Below, one piece after another: positions 7,342 to 15,124 of a stretch of DNA of 27,087 bases (position 1 is its first letter; each line of letters opens with the position of its first letter). Source of the DNA: an uncultured Spirochaetaceae bacterium (GTDB taxonomy: Bacteria > Spirochaetota > Spirochaetia > SZUA-6 > Bin103); assembly GCA_913043885.1 (NCBI GenBank), contig CAJWOB010000003.1, positions 1 through 27,087 on the forward strand, in the 5' to 3' direction. The position numbers and the translations under genes are program-made. Under the pieces are notes generated by a model. That model did not search any database. It had not been told where the DNA came from and worked only from the letters and a program-made list of their open reading frames with translations.

Positions 7342-8508
7342 ATGGCCCTCGACGCAGTAGATATCGCCCAGGCGCTCATCTCGTATCGGTCCGATAGCTC
7401 GCAGAGTAATCGGCCGATTACGGAGTACGTGCAGGGCGTGGTGACCGACCTCGGATTCGAGACCGAGCTGGTGTCCTACGATGACGGCGACCAGGACGGT
7501 GGGGTGGTCCCCAAGGACAGCCTGGTAGCCAGGCTCGGGCCTGCGCCCTCCGCCGGCGAGCCCGTGGGCGGAATGGCCTACTTCGCCCACACCGACACCG
7601 TGCCCGGCACGTCGTGGTTGGACCAGCACCACGACGCGTTCGACCCGGTGTTGCGACAGGGCCGTGTGTACGGCCGCGGTGCCTGTGACATGAAGGGGTC
7701 CCTGGCCAGCATGCTGGCCGCCGCCAGCGGCATCGACGGCGCGTCGCTGACACAACCACTCTACGTGGTGTGCACTGCCGACGAGGAGATCGGCTACGGC
7801 GGCGCCAGGGCGGTGAGCGAGCGGTCTCGGCTGTATGCCGAGCTGGTCGCGGCCCCGGACATGCACGCGATTATCGGGGAGCCGACGCTGCTGGAGACGG
7901 TCTACGCCCACAAGGGCGGCGTCGCCTTCACCGCCATCGCCCGGGGCGAGTCAGCCCACACCAGCACCGGCGAGGGCAGCAACGCCATGTGGAAGCTGGT
8001 GCCTTTCCTGTCAGCGATCGACGAGGTGCGCAGGGAGACAGAGACCGCCGCCTGGCAGGACGACGAGTTCGCTCCGCCACTGGTGAACCTGACCATCAGC
8101 GTCACCGACGATCAGCCTGCCCTCAACGTCAAGGCAGCGTACGCGGAGTGCCGCGGCAGCTTCCGGCCGTCGCCGCGAACCGAAACCGATCGTCTGGTGC
8201 GACAGATCGAACAGGCGGCCGCCGATGCGGGCATCGAGTATGTGGAGACCGGCCGTTCCGACCCGGTCTACACACCGCCGGACGCCGACGTGGTGCAGAC
8301 CATGGTCGAGCTCACCGGGGCGCAGCGGGCGATAACGGTGCCATACGGTACGGATGCTTCGGCGCTTGCCGGGCTGCGCAACGTGGTGGTGTGCGGACCG
8401 GGGTCCATCGAGCAGGCACACAAGCACGACGAGTGGATCTCCGTCGAGCAGCTGCATGCCGGCGCAGACCTCTACCAGCGCTGCGCCAAGCGTTGGTGCA
8501 CGGCCTAG
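7342..8508 (+). CDS. M20 family metallopeptidase (ArgE/DapE/CPG2-like)
   Basis: A 388-residue cytoplasmic di-zinc hydrolase. The metal and catalytic residues are all visible: H83 and D85 (AHTDTVPG), D116 (GRGACDMKG), the E148-E149 pair (ADEEIGYGG), E180 (GEPT) and H360 in the C-terminal EQAHKHDEW. The dimerisation domain lies between about residues 185 and 295. The family removes N-acyl or peptide groups; the arrangement is closest to acetylornithine deacetylase/succinyl-diaminopimelate desuccinylase relatives, but the substrate cannot be called. It lies 8 nt downstream of the small membrane protein. The stop is TAG. Confidence 0.88.
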   Translation: MALDAVDIAQALISYRSDSSQSNRPITEYVQGVVTDLGFETELVSYDDGDQDGGVVPKDSLVARLGPAPSAGEPVGGMAYFAHTDTVPGTSWLDQHHDAFDPVLRQGRVYGRGACDMKGSLASMLAAASGIDGASLTQPLYVVCTADEEIGYGGARAVSERSRLYAELVAAPDMHAIIGEPTLLETVYAHKGGVAFTAIARGESAHTSTGEGSNAMWKLVPFLSAIDEVRRETETAAWQDDEFAPPLVNLTISVTDDQPALNVKAAYAECRGSFRPSPRTETDRLVRQIEQAAADAGIEYVETGRSDPVYTPPDADVVQTMVELTGAQRAITVPYGTDASALAGLRNVVVCGPGSIEQAHKHDEWISVEQLHAGADLYQRCAKRWCTA

Positions 8509-8563
8509 CCGCCTAATCACTCAGCCGCCCAGCCGCCTGGGCCGTGCCGCGCCGCGTCGCTGT

Positions 8564-8592
8564 TTGGGAGCGGTGATCCCCTCCGGTACATT
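8564..8592 (+). promoter_or_regulatory. Promoter of the DsbA / sialidase operon
   Basis: TTGGGA (8564-8569), a 17-bp spacer and TACATT (8587-8592) lie 6 nt before ATG 8599. The expected start point is the A of the ATG, so the message should be leaderless. Confidence 0.6.
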
Positions 8593-8598
8593 CCATCC

Positions 8599-9387
8599 AT
8601 GAGCGCGCAACGGCCGCGCCCGGCGGCTTCCGGACCGGGCGCCTTCGCCAGGACCGTGCTGCCGCTCGGGGTTCTGGCGGTGGCAGTGCTGGCGGGAGTC
8701 CTCGCGGTGCAGCAGGTGGGCACGGCACGGGCGGTGCGCGCCATCAATATGCGGGTTACCGGCCTTGCCGAGCGCGTCGACGAGCTGGCACGCACTGGAC
8801 GTACGGCGCTGACCGACGACGCCACTCCCACCGAGGCGCCGGCGGCGAACACCGCCGCGCTGGCCAGCGACGGGCCCGCGCTCGGCAGTCCGTCCGCGCC
8901 GGTGACGATCGTCAAGTACAGTGACTTCGAGTGTCCGTTCTGCCGACGGTTCTTCCAGCAGACGCTGCCCGCGCTCAGGCAGCGCTACGTCGAGGGCGGG
9001 CAGGTGCGCTTCGTCTTCCGCCACCTGCCGTCACCGGGTGTGCACCCCAATGCCCTGGGCGCGGCCGCCGCCGCCGAGTGCGCCGGAGAGCAGGGTGAGT
9101 TCTGGAGCATGCACGATCTGCTCTTCGAGCAAGGAGTCAGCGGCGGGCGCGCTCAGTACCGCGACTATGCCGCCGAGATCGGCCTGGACGTCGACGCCTT
9201 CGACAGCTGTCTCGACGACGGGACGGGGAATGCCCGCATCGCTGCCGATCGTGCGGCGGCCGCCTCGGTGGGAGCCCGCGCTACGCCGTCGTTCATGGTC
9301 ATTCCCCGCACCGGTCAGCCGGCGGTGTTCGCCGGTGCACGACCTTTCGAGGTGTTCGAGCAATTGATCGAAGCGGCGCTCCGCTAG
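8599..9387 (+). CDS. Membrane-anchored DsbA-type thiol oxidoreductase (thioredoxin_4)
   Basis: A 262-residue protein. A membrane anchor lies at about 20-38, followed by a 50-residue linker, then a thioredoxin-like domain beginning near residue 96 (LGSPSAPVTIVKYSDFECPF). The redox site is C112-P-F-C115. The helical insertion holds FRHLPSPGVHPNA and ECAGEQGEFWSMHDLLFEQ, typical of BdbD/DSBA_4 proteins, and the cis-Pro loop is ATPSFMV. It probably introduces or shuffles disulfides in exported proteins and may oppose or complement the TlpA/CcdA pair 3 kb upstream. The sialidase-like gene follows after 3 nt. The stop is TAG. Confidence 0.88.
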   Translation: MSAQRPRPAASGPGAFARTVLPLGVLAVAVLAGVLAVQQVGTARAVRAINMRVTGLAERVDELARTGRTALTDDATPTEAPAANTAALASDGPALGSPSAPVTIVKYSDFECPFCRRFFQQTLPALRQRYVEGGQVRFVFRHLPSPGVHPNALGAAAAAECAGEQGEFWSMHDLLFEQGVSGGRAQYRDYAAEIGLDVDAFDSCLDDGTGNARIAADRAAAASVGARATPSFMVIPRTGQPAVFAGARPFEVFEQLIEAALR

Positions 9388-9390
9388 GCG

Positions 9391-10569
9391 GTGGCCAGCA
9401 GGCTGCCCGCGCTCGATTCGGGTGCCATAGTCAGCACGCCCAGCGACCGGTTCGGGTACTACGGATGGCCGTCGGCGTGTGCGCTGCCGGACGGTCGCGT
9501 CCTGGTGGTGGCATCCGGGATGCGGCAGAGCCACGTCTGTCCGTTCGGTCGTACCGTGCTCTGTATCGGCTCCGCGCGGGCACCTGCCGGCCGCGGTGGC
9601 CACCGGATCTGGAGCTGGACCCCGCCCAGGGTCATTGGTGATACGCCGCTGGACGACCGCGACGCCGGTGTGGTTCGCCTCGGCGACGGTACGCTGGTGG
9701 TCAGTTGGTTCACCATGCACCACGGCGAGCGGTTGCGCGAAGCGGTGGGCAGCAGCGGCAACCCGACCAACGCCCTCCCCGCGCGTGCGGCGCTGGACAC
9801 CTACGCCCCCGACGTCATCGACCGGTGGTACGGGTCGTGGCTGCGGACCAGCGACGACGTGGGGGACACCTGGGGCACCGCGCGCCGCGCGCCGGTGACG
9901 GCGCCGCACGGCCCAATCGTGCAACCGGGCGCGGAGCGCGGACTTCTCTACTTCGGCAAGGAGTTTCGCCGCGATATCGATGGCGACGAGGAGGGGAGCG
10001 GCCCGATTGCGGCGTTCCGCACCAGCGACGCCGGCGAGAGCTGGACCCGGCTCGGCGAGGTGCCATTCGCCGCAGACAGTGAACCGGCGGAGAACCAGGA
10101 GCCGCACCTCTGCGTGCTCGGTGGCGGTGCGATGCTGGGGCTGATCCGGCTGAGCGCGACGTCCGAAGAGCGACTGGGCGTGGGCGGTTTCGTCGACTAC
10201 TGCATGGCCGAGACCTACTCGCTCGATGGCGGCCACACCTGGAGCCAGCCGGACCCTTTCGCCGAGCACGGCTCCACCCCCCACCTGCTGCTGCACAGCA
10301 GCGGCACCGTCATCGCCACCTACGGCTACCGCGAGGAGCCCTACGGACTACGGGTTCGGTTGGCCGCTGACACCAGCGCCGATGGTTCAGGTGTACCTCT
10401 GCGCTGGAGTCGACCATACGTCCTCCGCGACGACGGTGTGGATGCTGACGCCGGCTATCCCGCCACCGTCGAGTTGGCCGACGGGTCCCTGCTCACCGTC
10501 AGCTACGGTCGGCACGCTCCAGGCGACCGCAACTGCGGCCTACTGTGGGTGGGCTGGCAGCTACCGTGA
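9391..10569 (+). CDS. Sialidase-fold (BNR/Asp-box) protein
   Basis: A 392-residue protein from GTG 9391, 3 nt after the DsbA stop. Asp-box repeats (S-x-D-x-G-x-T/S-W) are seen in SDDVGDTW (about 151), SDAGESW (about 210) and SLDGGHTW (about 276), marking the six-bladed propeller of the sialidase superfamily. An early GYYGWPSACALPDGRVLVV and a late GYPATVELADGSLLTVSYG fit the family. No signal peptide is visible, so it may be cytoplasmic. Sialic-acid hydrolysis is not shown: many family members lack it, and I cannot assign the Arg triad. The stop is TGA. Confidence 0.8.
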   Translation: MASRLPALDSGAIVSTPSDRFGYYGWPSACALPDGRVLVVASGMRQSHVCPFGRTVLCIGSARAPAGRGGHRIWSWTPPRVIGDTPLDDRDAGVVRLGDGTLVVSWFTMHHGERLREAVGSSGNPTNALPARAALDTYAPDVIDRWYGSWLRTSDDVGDTWGTARRAPVTAPHGPIVQPGAERGLLYFGKEFRRDIDGDEEGSGPIAAFRTSDAGESWTRLGEVPFAADSEPAENQEPHLCVLGGGAMLGLIRLSATSEERLGVGGFVDYCMAETYSLDGGHTWSQPDPFAEHGSTPHLLLHSSGTVIATYGYREEPYGLRVRLAADTSADGSGVPLRWSRPYVLRDDGVDADAGYPATVELADGSLLTVSYGRHAPGDRNCGLLWVGWQLP

Positions 10570-10592
10570 GCGATGCGGCGCTTGTTGCGCTA

Positions 10593-11069
10593 CTAGGTCA
10601 CCAGCGTGAGGTACGCGACGGCCGCCAGACCGGCACCGACCACGATGCCGATAGCGACCTCCGCCGCCGAGTGGCCCACCTCGTGAGCGCGTCCTCCGTC
10701 GCCATCGATGCCATCGCCATCGGCGGAGCCGCCACCTTGGCGGCCCTGGCCGGCGCGGCTGCGCTCCGCGACCAGCTGCCGCAGCAGCTGGGAGTGCCGT
10801 TCGATTACCCCACGCACCCGGATAGCGTCGAACGCCACCACGCTGGCCAACACCACGGCGACCGCAAACGCGCTGGAGGCGAGGCCTTCGTGCAGCGCCA
10901 GCGTCGCCACCAGGGCGCTGACGAACGCGGAGTGGGCACTGGGCATGCCGCCGGCGGAGGTGAAACGCCACCACTGCAGCTCGCCGTGGCGCACCGAGTA
11001 GAACACCACCTTGTACAGTTGGATGGCCAGCTGGATGGCGACGGTGATCAGAAGCGGTGCGCCGATCAT
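10593..11069 (-). CDS. Divergent PAP2 family protein (DUF212/YuiD-like)
   Basis: A 158-residue membrane protein from ATG 11069. GGMPSAHSAFVSAL near residue 40 is the signature of the divergent-PAP2 family and corresponds to the acid-phosphatase phosphate-binding loop. AVVLASVVAFDAIRVR and the C-terminal HEVGHSAAEVAIGIVVGAG also match. The substrate is unknown; membrane phospholipid or polyprenyl phosphates are the usual suggestion for the superfamily. A Gly/Asp-rich low-complexity stretch lies just before the last helix. The longer frame upstream of 11069 runs through the promoter and is probably untranslated. It is divergent from the thioredoxin-reductase fusion. The stop is TAG. Confidence 0.8.
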   Translation of the reverse strand: MIGAPLLITVAIQLAIQLYKVVFYSVRHGELQWWRFTSAGGMPSAHSAFVSALVATLALHEGLASSAFAVAVVLASVVAFDAIRVRGVIERHSQLLRQLVAERSRAGQGRQGGGSADGDGIDGDGGRAHEVGHSAAEVAIGIVVGAGLAAVAYLTLVT

Positions 11070-11075
11070 CGCGGG

Positions 11076-11081
11076 AGTATA
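11076..11081 (-). promoter_or_regulatory. -10 box of the divergent-PAP2 gene
   Basis: TATACT on the minus strand, 6 nt before ATG 11069. There is no clear -35. Confidence 0.45.
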
Positions 11082-11125
11082 GATCAACGTTCGCAGAACG
11101 GCGGGCCCACTCAGGGGAGGCTGAC

Positions 11126-12367
11126 ATGACCGAAAGTGGGAGTCCGCAACGGCGAAATACGCTCGGCCTGTACGGTGCCGCATGGTGCCCGGATTGCCGC
11201 GCCCTCAAGCAAGTAGTGGCACGACATCTGGTGCCCTACGTGTTCCACGACGTGGATGTGAGTGAAGAGGCCCGCGCCCGCATTGCCGAGGTAGGCGGCA
11301 GAAGGGTGCGCATCCCGACGGTAGAGATCGATGGCGAGCTGCTGGTGGATCCGCCTCTGGACCAGCTCCTGTCCCGGCTCGGTATCGACGCCGCCGACCG
11401 GCGGCCCTACTACGACGCGGTCATCGTCGTCGGCGGACCGACCGGGCTTACCGCCGCGATGTACACCTCCCGCGAGAGCCTCGACACCCTGGTACTGGAG
11501 CGGGCTGGCGTGGGCGGCCAGGCGGCCATCACCCAGATCATCGAGAACTTCCCCGGCTTCGACGAGGGCATCGGCGGAGCCGAATTCGTCGCGCGGTTAC
11601 ACCGTCAGGCGGAGAAGTTCGGTGCCGAGGTGATGCAAGGCGAGGAGGTCGCTGGGGTGCGCCGAGAGGGGCAGTTCCTGGTGGTGGCAACCGTCAATCG
11701 CCGCGAGATCGTGACCCGCGCGGTGCTGGTGGCCACCGGCAGCCGCTATCGCGAGATGGGGATCCCGGGGGAGTAGCAGCTGATCGGCCGACACGTCCAC
11801 TTCTGCGCCACCTGCGATGGGCCGCTCTACGAGGGTAAGCAGGTGATGGTAATCGGTGCCGGCGATAGCGGCTTCGAGGAGTCGTTGCACCTGATGAAGT
11901 TCGCCACCGGGGTAACCATCGTGGCGCGTAGCGACGAGATCAAAGCCAGCCAGATACTGCAGGACAAGGTAGCGGAGAAGGCCCCCATGAGGGTGGTGAC
12001 CAACCGTGCGGTGGAGGAGCTGCTGGTCGAGGATGGTGCCCTTGCCGGGGTACGGCTCAAGGATCGGGCCTCAGGCGAGGTGGAGACCCACACACCGGAT
12101 GGCGTATTCGTGTTCATCGGTCTGCGGCCGAATGCCGGCTTCCTGCCGGAAGAGGTGGTTACCGACGCACGGGGGTTCGTCCGTACCGACGACACCTTTG
12201 CCACCAGCATGACCGGCCTGTACTCCGCCGGCGACGTGCGGGTGGGCAGCACCAAGCAGGCGGTGGCCGCCGCCGGCGAGGGCACCGGGGCGGCGATTGC
12301 GATCCGGCGCTATTTGCAGTCGATAGGGGAGGCGTATCCCACCGACCACCTCGGCAGCGACGATTGA
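11126..12367 (+). pseudogene. Glutaredoxin-thioredoxin reductase fusion interrupted by TAG
   Basis: The full frame gives about 413 residues from ATG 11126, which follows a good Shine-Dalgarno (AGGGGAGG, 11113-11120). Residues 12-85 are a glutaredoxin-like domain with C21-P-D-C24 and a cis-Pro RIPTVEIDG. From residue 96 a thioredoxin-reductase-type flavoprotein follows: the FAD site at 99-108, GGQAAITQIIENFPGF, ATGSRYREMGIPGE, C227-A-T-C230-DG, the NADPH motif GAGDSGFEES and the C-terminal YSAGDVRVGSTKQ. Codon 217 is TAG (11774-11776), between PGE and QLIGR, where relatives have Glu, Lys or Gln. The FAD motif reads V-V-G-G-P-T-G where relatives have G-G-G-P-A-G, so its first Gly is Val. Both changes suggest loss of function. 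The fusion normally would pass electrons from NAD(P)H to its own glutaredoxin domain. Confidence 0.82.
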
Positions 12368-12388
12368 GGGTGGCGGGGGCGCAGGCCA

Positions 12389-13012
12389 CTAGCGGGGCAG
12401 GAACAGGTCGATACCGGCCACGATCGCCAGCTCGAGGTTGACGCGGGCGGCACCGGTAAACGAGCGGCTCAGCAGGCTGCCGCGCACTGCCGTGGAGATC
12501 GAGGTGGTCGGTGTGAGGAACCACGCGCCGCCAACGTCCAGATTGGCGAGGTAACCGACGTTTACCGACTCGACAACGCCGGCGGCGGGAGTGGTCGCAG
12601 TGGTGCGATTCCAGCGCAGCGCATTGTCGAGGCGGAGGTAGGGGACGATTTCCCAGTCGACCGGCAGGTAGTAGGCGGCGTAGACGCCGGCCAGCAGCGT
12701 CAGGGAGTCGTTGCTGACGCCGTCATCCCCCTGGGTGAGGGTATACGACACGCCAGGGAATGCGCCCAGCGCCACTCCCTCGGGCAGCACCACACCGACG
12801 CGACCCTCCACGGCGGTGTCGATGTAGACGTCTATGGCCGACAGGCCGGGATCGGGGATGGTGAGGGTGTCGCGACCGAACAGCACCCGAGCGCCACTGG
12901 TGGCGCCGAGATGGATACTCTGTGCAGGCGGCCCGACATCGGGACTCTGCTGCCCGTGGGTGGCGGCTACCGACAGGGCGAGCAGCGTGAGGTGGAGGGG
13001 GATGAGCCGCAT
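12389..13012 (-). CDS. Small outer-membrane beta-barrel-type protein
   Basis: A 207-residue protein from ATG 13012. A clear signal peptide (MRLIPLHLTLLALSVAATHG, cleaved before QQ) precedes alternating hydrophobic/polar strands (ARVLFGRDTLTI, VEGRVGVVLPEGVALGAF, LTLLAGVYAAYYL, YLANLDVGGAWFL) and a C-terminus ending in INLxLPR-like residues with alternation (AIVAGIDLFLPR). This suggests a small outer-membrane barrel of the YfaZ/OmpW-like size class, but no named family is recognised. The leader RNA can form two alternative hairpins just before the start codon. It converges tail to tail with the reductase fusion. The stop is TAG. Confidence 0.68.
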   Translation of the reverse strand: MRLIPLHLTLLALSVAATHGQQSPDVGPPAQSIHLGATSGARVLFGRDTLTIPDPGLSAIDVYIDTAVEGRVGVVLPEGVALGAFPGVSYTLTQGDDGVSNDSLTLLAGVYAAYYLPVDWEIVPYLRLDNALRWNRTTATTPAAGVVESVNVGYLANLDVGGAWFLTPTTSISTAVRGSLLSRSFTGAARVNLELAIVAGIDLFLPR

Positions 13013-13018
13013 CGTAAA

Positions 13019-13039
13019 GCGCACGCTCAGAGGGTGCGC
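13019..13039 (-). promoter_or_regulatory. Hairpin immediately upstream of the outer-membrane protein start
   Basis: GCGCAC (13019-13024) and GTGCGC (13034-13039) form a 6-bp stem with a 9-nt loop that ends 6 nt before ATG 13012. Its 5' arm (on the minus transcript) shares bases 13035-13039 with the larger hairpin next to it, so the two cannot form together. Confidence 0.45.
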
Positions 13040-13074
13040 GATGCGGGAACGCGCCGAGCGCCCCGCATCGCGCA
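13035..13074 (-). terminator. 13-bp perfect inverted repeat after the DUF1761 remnant
   Basis: Arms 13035-13047 and 13062-13074 are perfectly complementary with a 14-nt loop. It begins 2 nt after the stop of the DUF1761 frame and lies in the leader of the outer-membrane protein. There is no following T-run, so it may be a transcription terminator, an mRNA-stabilising hairpin or a leader switch. Confidence 0.5.
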
Positions 13075-13076
13075 GG

Positions 13077-13376
13077 TCAGACATAGCGCAGGACCGTGAT
13101 CAGGATCGCCTTCGCGACAAGTATAACCATCGCGTTCGGGCCGTTGATCATCGTCAGCTGCGACTTGGCACCCGGGGATAGGCTACCAGTGGCCAACGCG
13201 TAGCCAGCCCCCATCGATGTCTACAGCTCGTCGAGCTCCGCCTCGGTCTTGCCGAGCGCGGCGGTCCACGCGTTGCCGAACAGGAACCTGGCGCACCACA
13301 GCATGCCGATTGCGACGGACGCCACGGTTGCGATGATTACGCCGAGTCACGGAATGCCGCTGAAGTCGAGTAGCAT
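13077..13376 (-). pseudogene. DUF1761 family membrane protein remnant
   Basis: From ATG 13376, preceded by a strong Shine-Dalgarno (GGAGGTGG, 13388..13381), the frame reads MLLDFSGIP, then TGA (13349..13347), then LGVIIATVASVAIGMLW, FLFGNAWTAALGKTEAELDEL, then TAG (13223..13221), then about 47 more residues to TGA 13079..13077. The first 50 residues recall DUF1761 proteins, whose start has a Trp at the TGA position and a 'GK.W...lGKTe.El' motif. The second half does not look like the family, so part may have been lost. A functional product is unlikely. DUF1761 proteins are small multi-pass membrane proteins of unknown role. Confidence 0.6.
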
Positions 13377-13422
13377 CGAACCACCTCCGCTATCGAGGGT
13401 GGCCGAATCTTATCACCACCGG

Positions 13423-13444
13423 TGTGTGAAAGGCGGGTCACACA
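13423..13444. repeat. Inverted repeat TGTGTGA-N8-TCACACA
   Basis: Perfect 7-bp arms at 13423-13429 and 13438-13444 lie between the DUF45 gene's stop and the start of the DUF1761 remnant. It could be a weak terminator for the DUF45 gene or an operator upstream of the DUF1761 gene. No T-run follows. Confidence 0.4.
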
Positions 13445-13452
13445 GCCACTGA

Positions 13453-14241
13453 TCAATACTGGCAATCGAACGCGTGCCGCTGCAGCCAGTGTTCGCAGTC
13501 GCGGAAGTCGGGGAGCGCATGCTCCACCCTCTCCCAGAAAAGAGGGGAGTGGTCCAGATGCACCAGGTGGGCCAGCTCGTGCACGCACACGTACTCCAGC
13601 ATGCGTGCCGGTGCCAGCAGCAGCCGCGTGGAGATGCTCAGCCGGCCGCGGGCGCTGCAGCTGCCCCAGCGGCGGGTGGTGAACCGAAAACTCACCCGTT
13701 CGGGGGCTGCCACGTCCGAGAAGTGCTGGTGGTGCAGCCGATCGCAGAGCGCCGACAGGTGCCCGGCGAACTCCCGCGCCAACGCGCCGCTCACCAGCCG
13801 CGCGGCGTGGTGCTGGTGAGTGGCCAGGTCTGCAGCGGCGGGCAGCACCAGCCGGATACGGTTGCCCACCACCCGGGCGCTGCCGGTGCGCCGGTCCGCC
13901 GTCGAGACATCCAGCGTGAAGCGGCGACCCGCAGCGGCAAGGGTACCGCCGTCCCGGTAACTCCGGGGTAGTCGTGGCCGGAATCGGTCTGGGTCGCGGG
14001 ATACCGCTCGCTGTGCCCACTGCAGCAGGTGGGTCACCTGCCGCTGGCGTTCGGCGGGGTCGCCGCCGGGGGGCAGCCGAATGCGCAGGCCGTCCGGGCC
14101 GAGGGTAGCCCGCGCGGAGCGAGACGGCTTCCTGCCGCCGCTGCGCGGGCGGCCACTGGCGTCGGCCACCCGCACCGGAACACGAACGCCTCCGGCTTCG
14201 ATCTCGTCGGGCACCACCACTCCGATAACATGCCTGTCCAC
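13453..14241 (-). CDS. DUF45/YgjP-like metalloprotease-type protein
   Basis: A 262-residue protein from GTG 14241. The zinc-protease motif H221-E-L-A-H225 lies in VCVHELAHLVHLDHSPLFW, preceded by RRWGSCSARGRLSISTRLLLAP, which together define the DUF45 (SprT/WLM-like) family. The N-terminal half contains the usual strand-rich region with an extra Arg-rich stretch at about residues 28-45. The biological substrate of the family is unknown. The GTG was chosen because homology-like sequence (VIGVVVPDEIEAG) begins there and the frame further upstream overlaps the divergent transporter gene. The stop is TGA. Confidence 0.8.
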   Translation of the reverse strand: MDRHVIGVVVPDEIEAGGVRVPVRVADASGRPRSGGRKPSRSARATLGPDGLRIRLPPGGDPAERQRQVTHLLQWAQRAVSRDPDRFRPRLPRSYRDGGTLAAAGRRFTLDVSTADRRTGSARVVGNRIRLVLPAAADLATHQHHAARLVSGALAREFAGHLSALCDRLHHQHFSDVAAPERVSFRFTTRRWGSCSARGRLSISTRLLLAPARMLEYVCVHELAHLVHLDHSPLFWERVEHALPDFRDCEHWLQRHAFDCQY

Positions 14242-14286
14242 GGCCCCATCTGGCGAGCGTCGCTGGCCGGCGCGCCGGGCACGGGG

Positions 14287-14292
14287 TACCCT
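14287..14292 (+). promoter_or_regulatory. Possible -10 box of the VIT-family gene
   Basis: TACCCT lies 7 nt before the TTG start at 14300. The -35 is poor. The spacing matches other starts in this window. Confidence 0.3.
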
Positions 14293-14299
14293 GGCGGCG

Positions 14300-15082
14300 T
14301 TGCTTTCCCGCAAGTTGGACTCGGCCCGCGCGGCGTATCGTGCCGGCGACGTAGAAGCGGCTCGGGCGGCCCACATCCACGCGTCCCAAGAGGCGCACAG
14401 TCAGGGCCAGCACCTCAAGAGTATGGTCTACGGCGGCCTCGACGGCATCATCACCACTTTCGCGGTGGTCGCGGGGGTAGCGGGGGCCAGCCTCGACGCC
14501 ACGATCGTACTGATCCTCGGGTTCGCCAACCTGATCGCGGACGGCCTGTCGATGGCGATCGGCGACTTTCTCAGCACCAAGGCCGAGCTACAGCTCGCCG
14601 CCACCGAGCAGGCGCGGGAATCTTGGGAGGTAGAGCACTTTCCCGACCAGGAGCGCGCCGAGCTGGTGGACGTCTACCAGGCCAAGGGGATGCCGGAGGC
14701 CGACGCGGTCGAGATGGTGGCCATCCTCTCGCGCCACAAGAAGGCCTGGATCGACACCATGATGGCCGCGGAGCTGGGGATACCGGAGACGGACGAATCC
14801 CCGGTTGGCAACGCGGTGGCCACCTTCCTCTCGTTCGTGGTGTTCGGGTTCGTGCCGCTCGTGGCCTACGTGCTCAGCAGGTTGGTCACGCTTGGCATCT
14901 CGCCGCTGCTGCTCGCGGTGATGCTCACCGCGGTGACGCTGTTCGTACTCGGCACTGTCAAGGTGCGGGTGGTGCGGATGCACTGGGTGCGTGCCGGCAG
15001 CGAGATGCTGCTGGTGGGCGGCGTGGCGGCGGTGGCCGCCTACGGTATCGGCGCTGCGCTGCGGGCGATCGTCGGCAGCTGA
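14300..15082 (+). CDS. VIT1/CCC1 family metal transporter
   Basis: About 260 residues if TTG 14300 is the start. A charged N-terminal helix (residues 1-38, with ARAAHIHASQEAHSQGQHL) leads into VYGGLDGIITTFAVVAGVAGASL, the first helix signature of the vacuolar iron transporter family. ANLIADGLSMAIGDFLSTKAE is the conserved second helix. A cytoplasmic domain with EVEHFPDQERAELVDVYQAKGM follows, corresponding to the metal-binding loop. Three further membrane helices complete it. It probably exports or sequesters Fe(II) or Mn(II). The exact start is uncertain: ATG codons upstream overlap the divergent DUF45 gene. The stop is TGA. Confidence 0.82.
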   Translation: MLSRKLDSARAAYRAGDVEAARAAHIHASQEAHSQGQHLKSMVYGGLDGIITTFAVVAGVAGASLDATIVLILGFANLIADGLSMAIGDFLSTKAELQLAATEQARESWEVEHFPDQERAELVDVYQAKGMPEADAVEMVAILSRHKKAWIDTMMAAELGIPETDESPVGNAVATFLSFVVFGFVPLVAYVLSRLVTLGISPLLLAVMLTAVTLFVLGTVKVRVVRMHWVRAGSEMLLVGGVAAVAAYGIGAALRAIVGS

Positions 15083-15087
15083 CCACG

Positions 15088-15102
15088 GTCGGCGCCGCCG
15101 AC
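15088..15102. terminator. GC hairpin between converging VIT and fabF genes
   Basis: GTCGGC-GCC-GCCGAC forms a 6-bp stem between the stops at 15082 and 15125. There is no T-run, so a bidirectional terminator role is only suggested by position. Confidence 0.35.
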
Positions 15103-15124
15103 GCGCCGGCGACCTCGGGACCTG

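Noticed and set aside
13347..13349. TGA read as tryptophan (Mycoplasma-type code)
   Set aside because: TGA correctly ends at least 13 genes in the window, and TGG is used freely for Trp.
13423..13444. CRP/FNR binding site
   Set aside because: TGTGA and TCACA half-sites are present but 8 bp apart rather than 6, and the position relative to a promoter is unclear. Recorded only as an inverted repeat.
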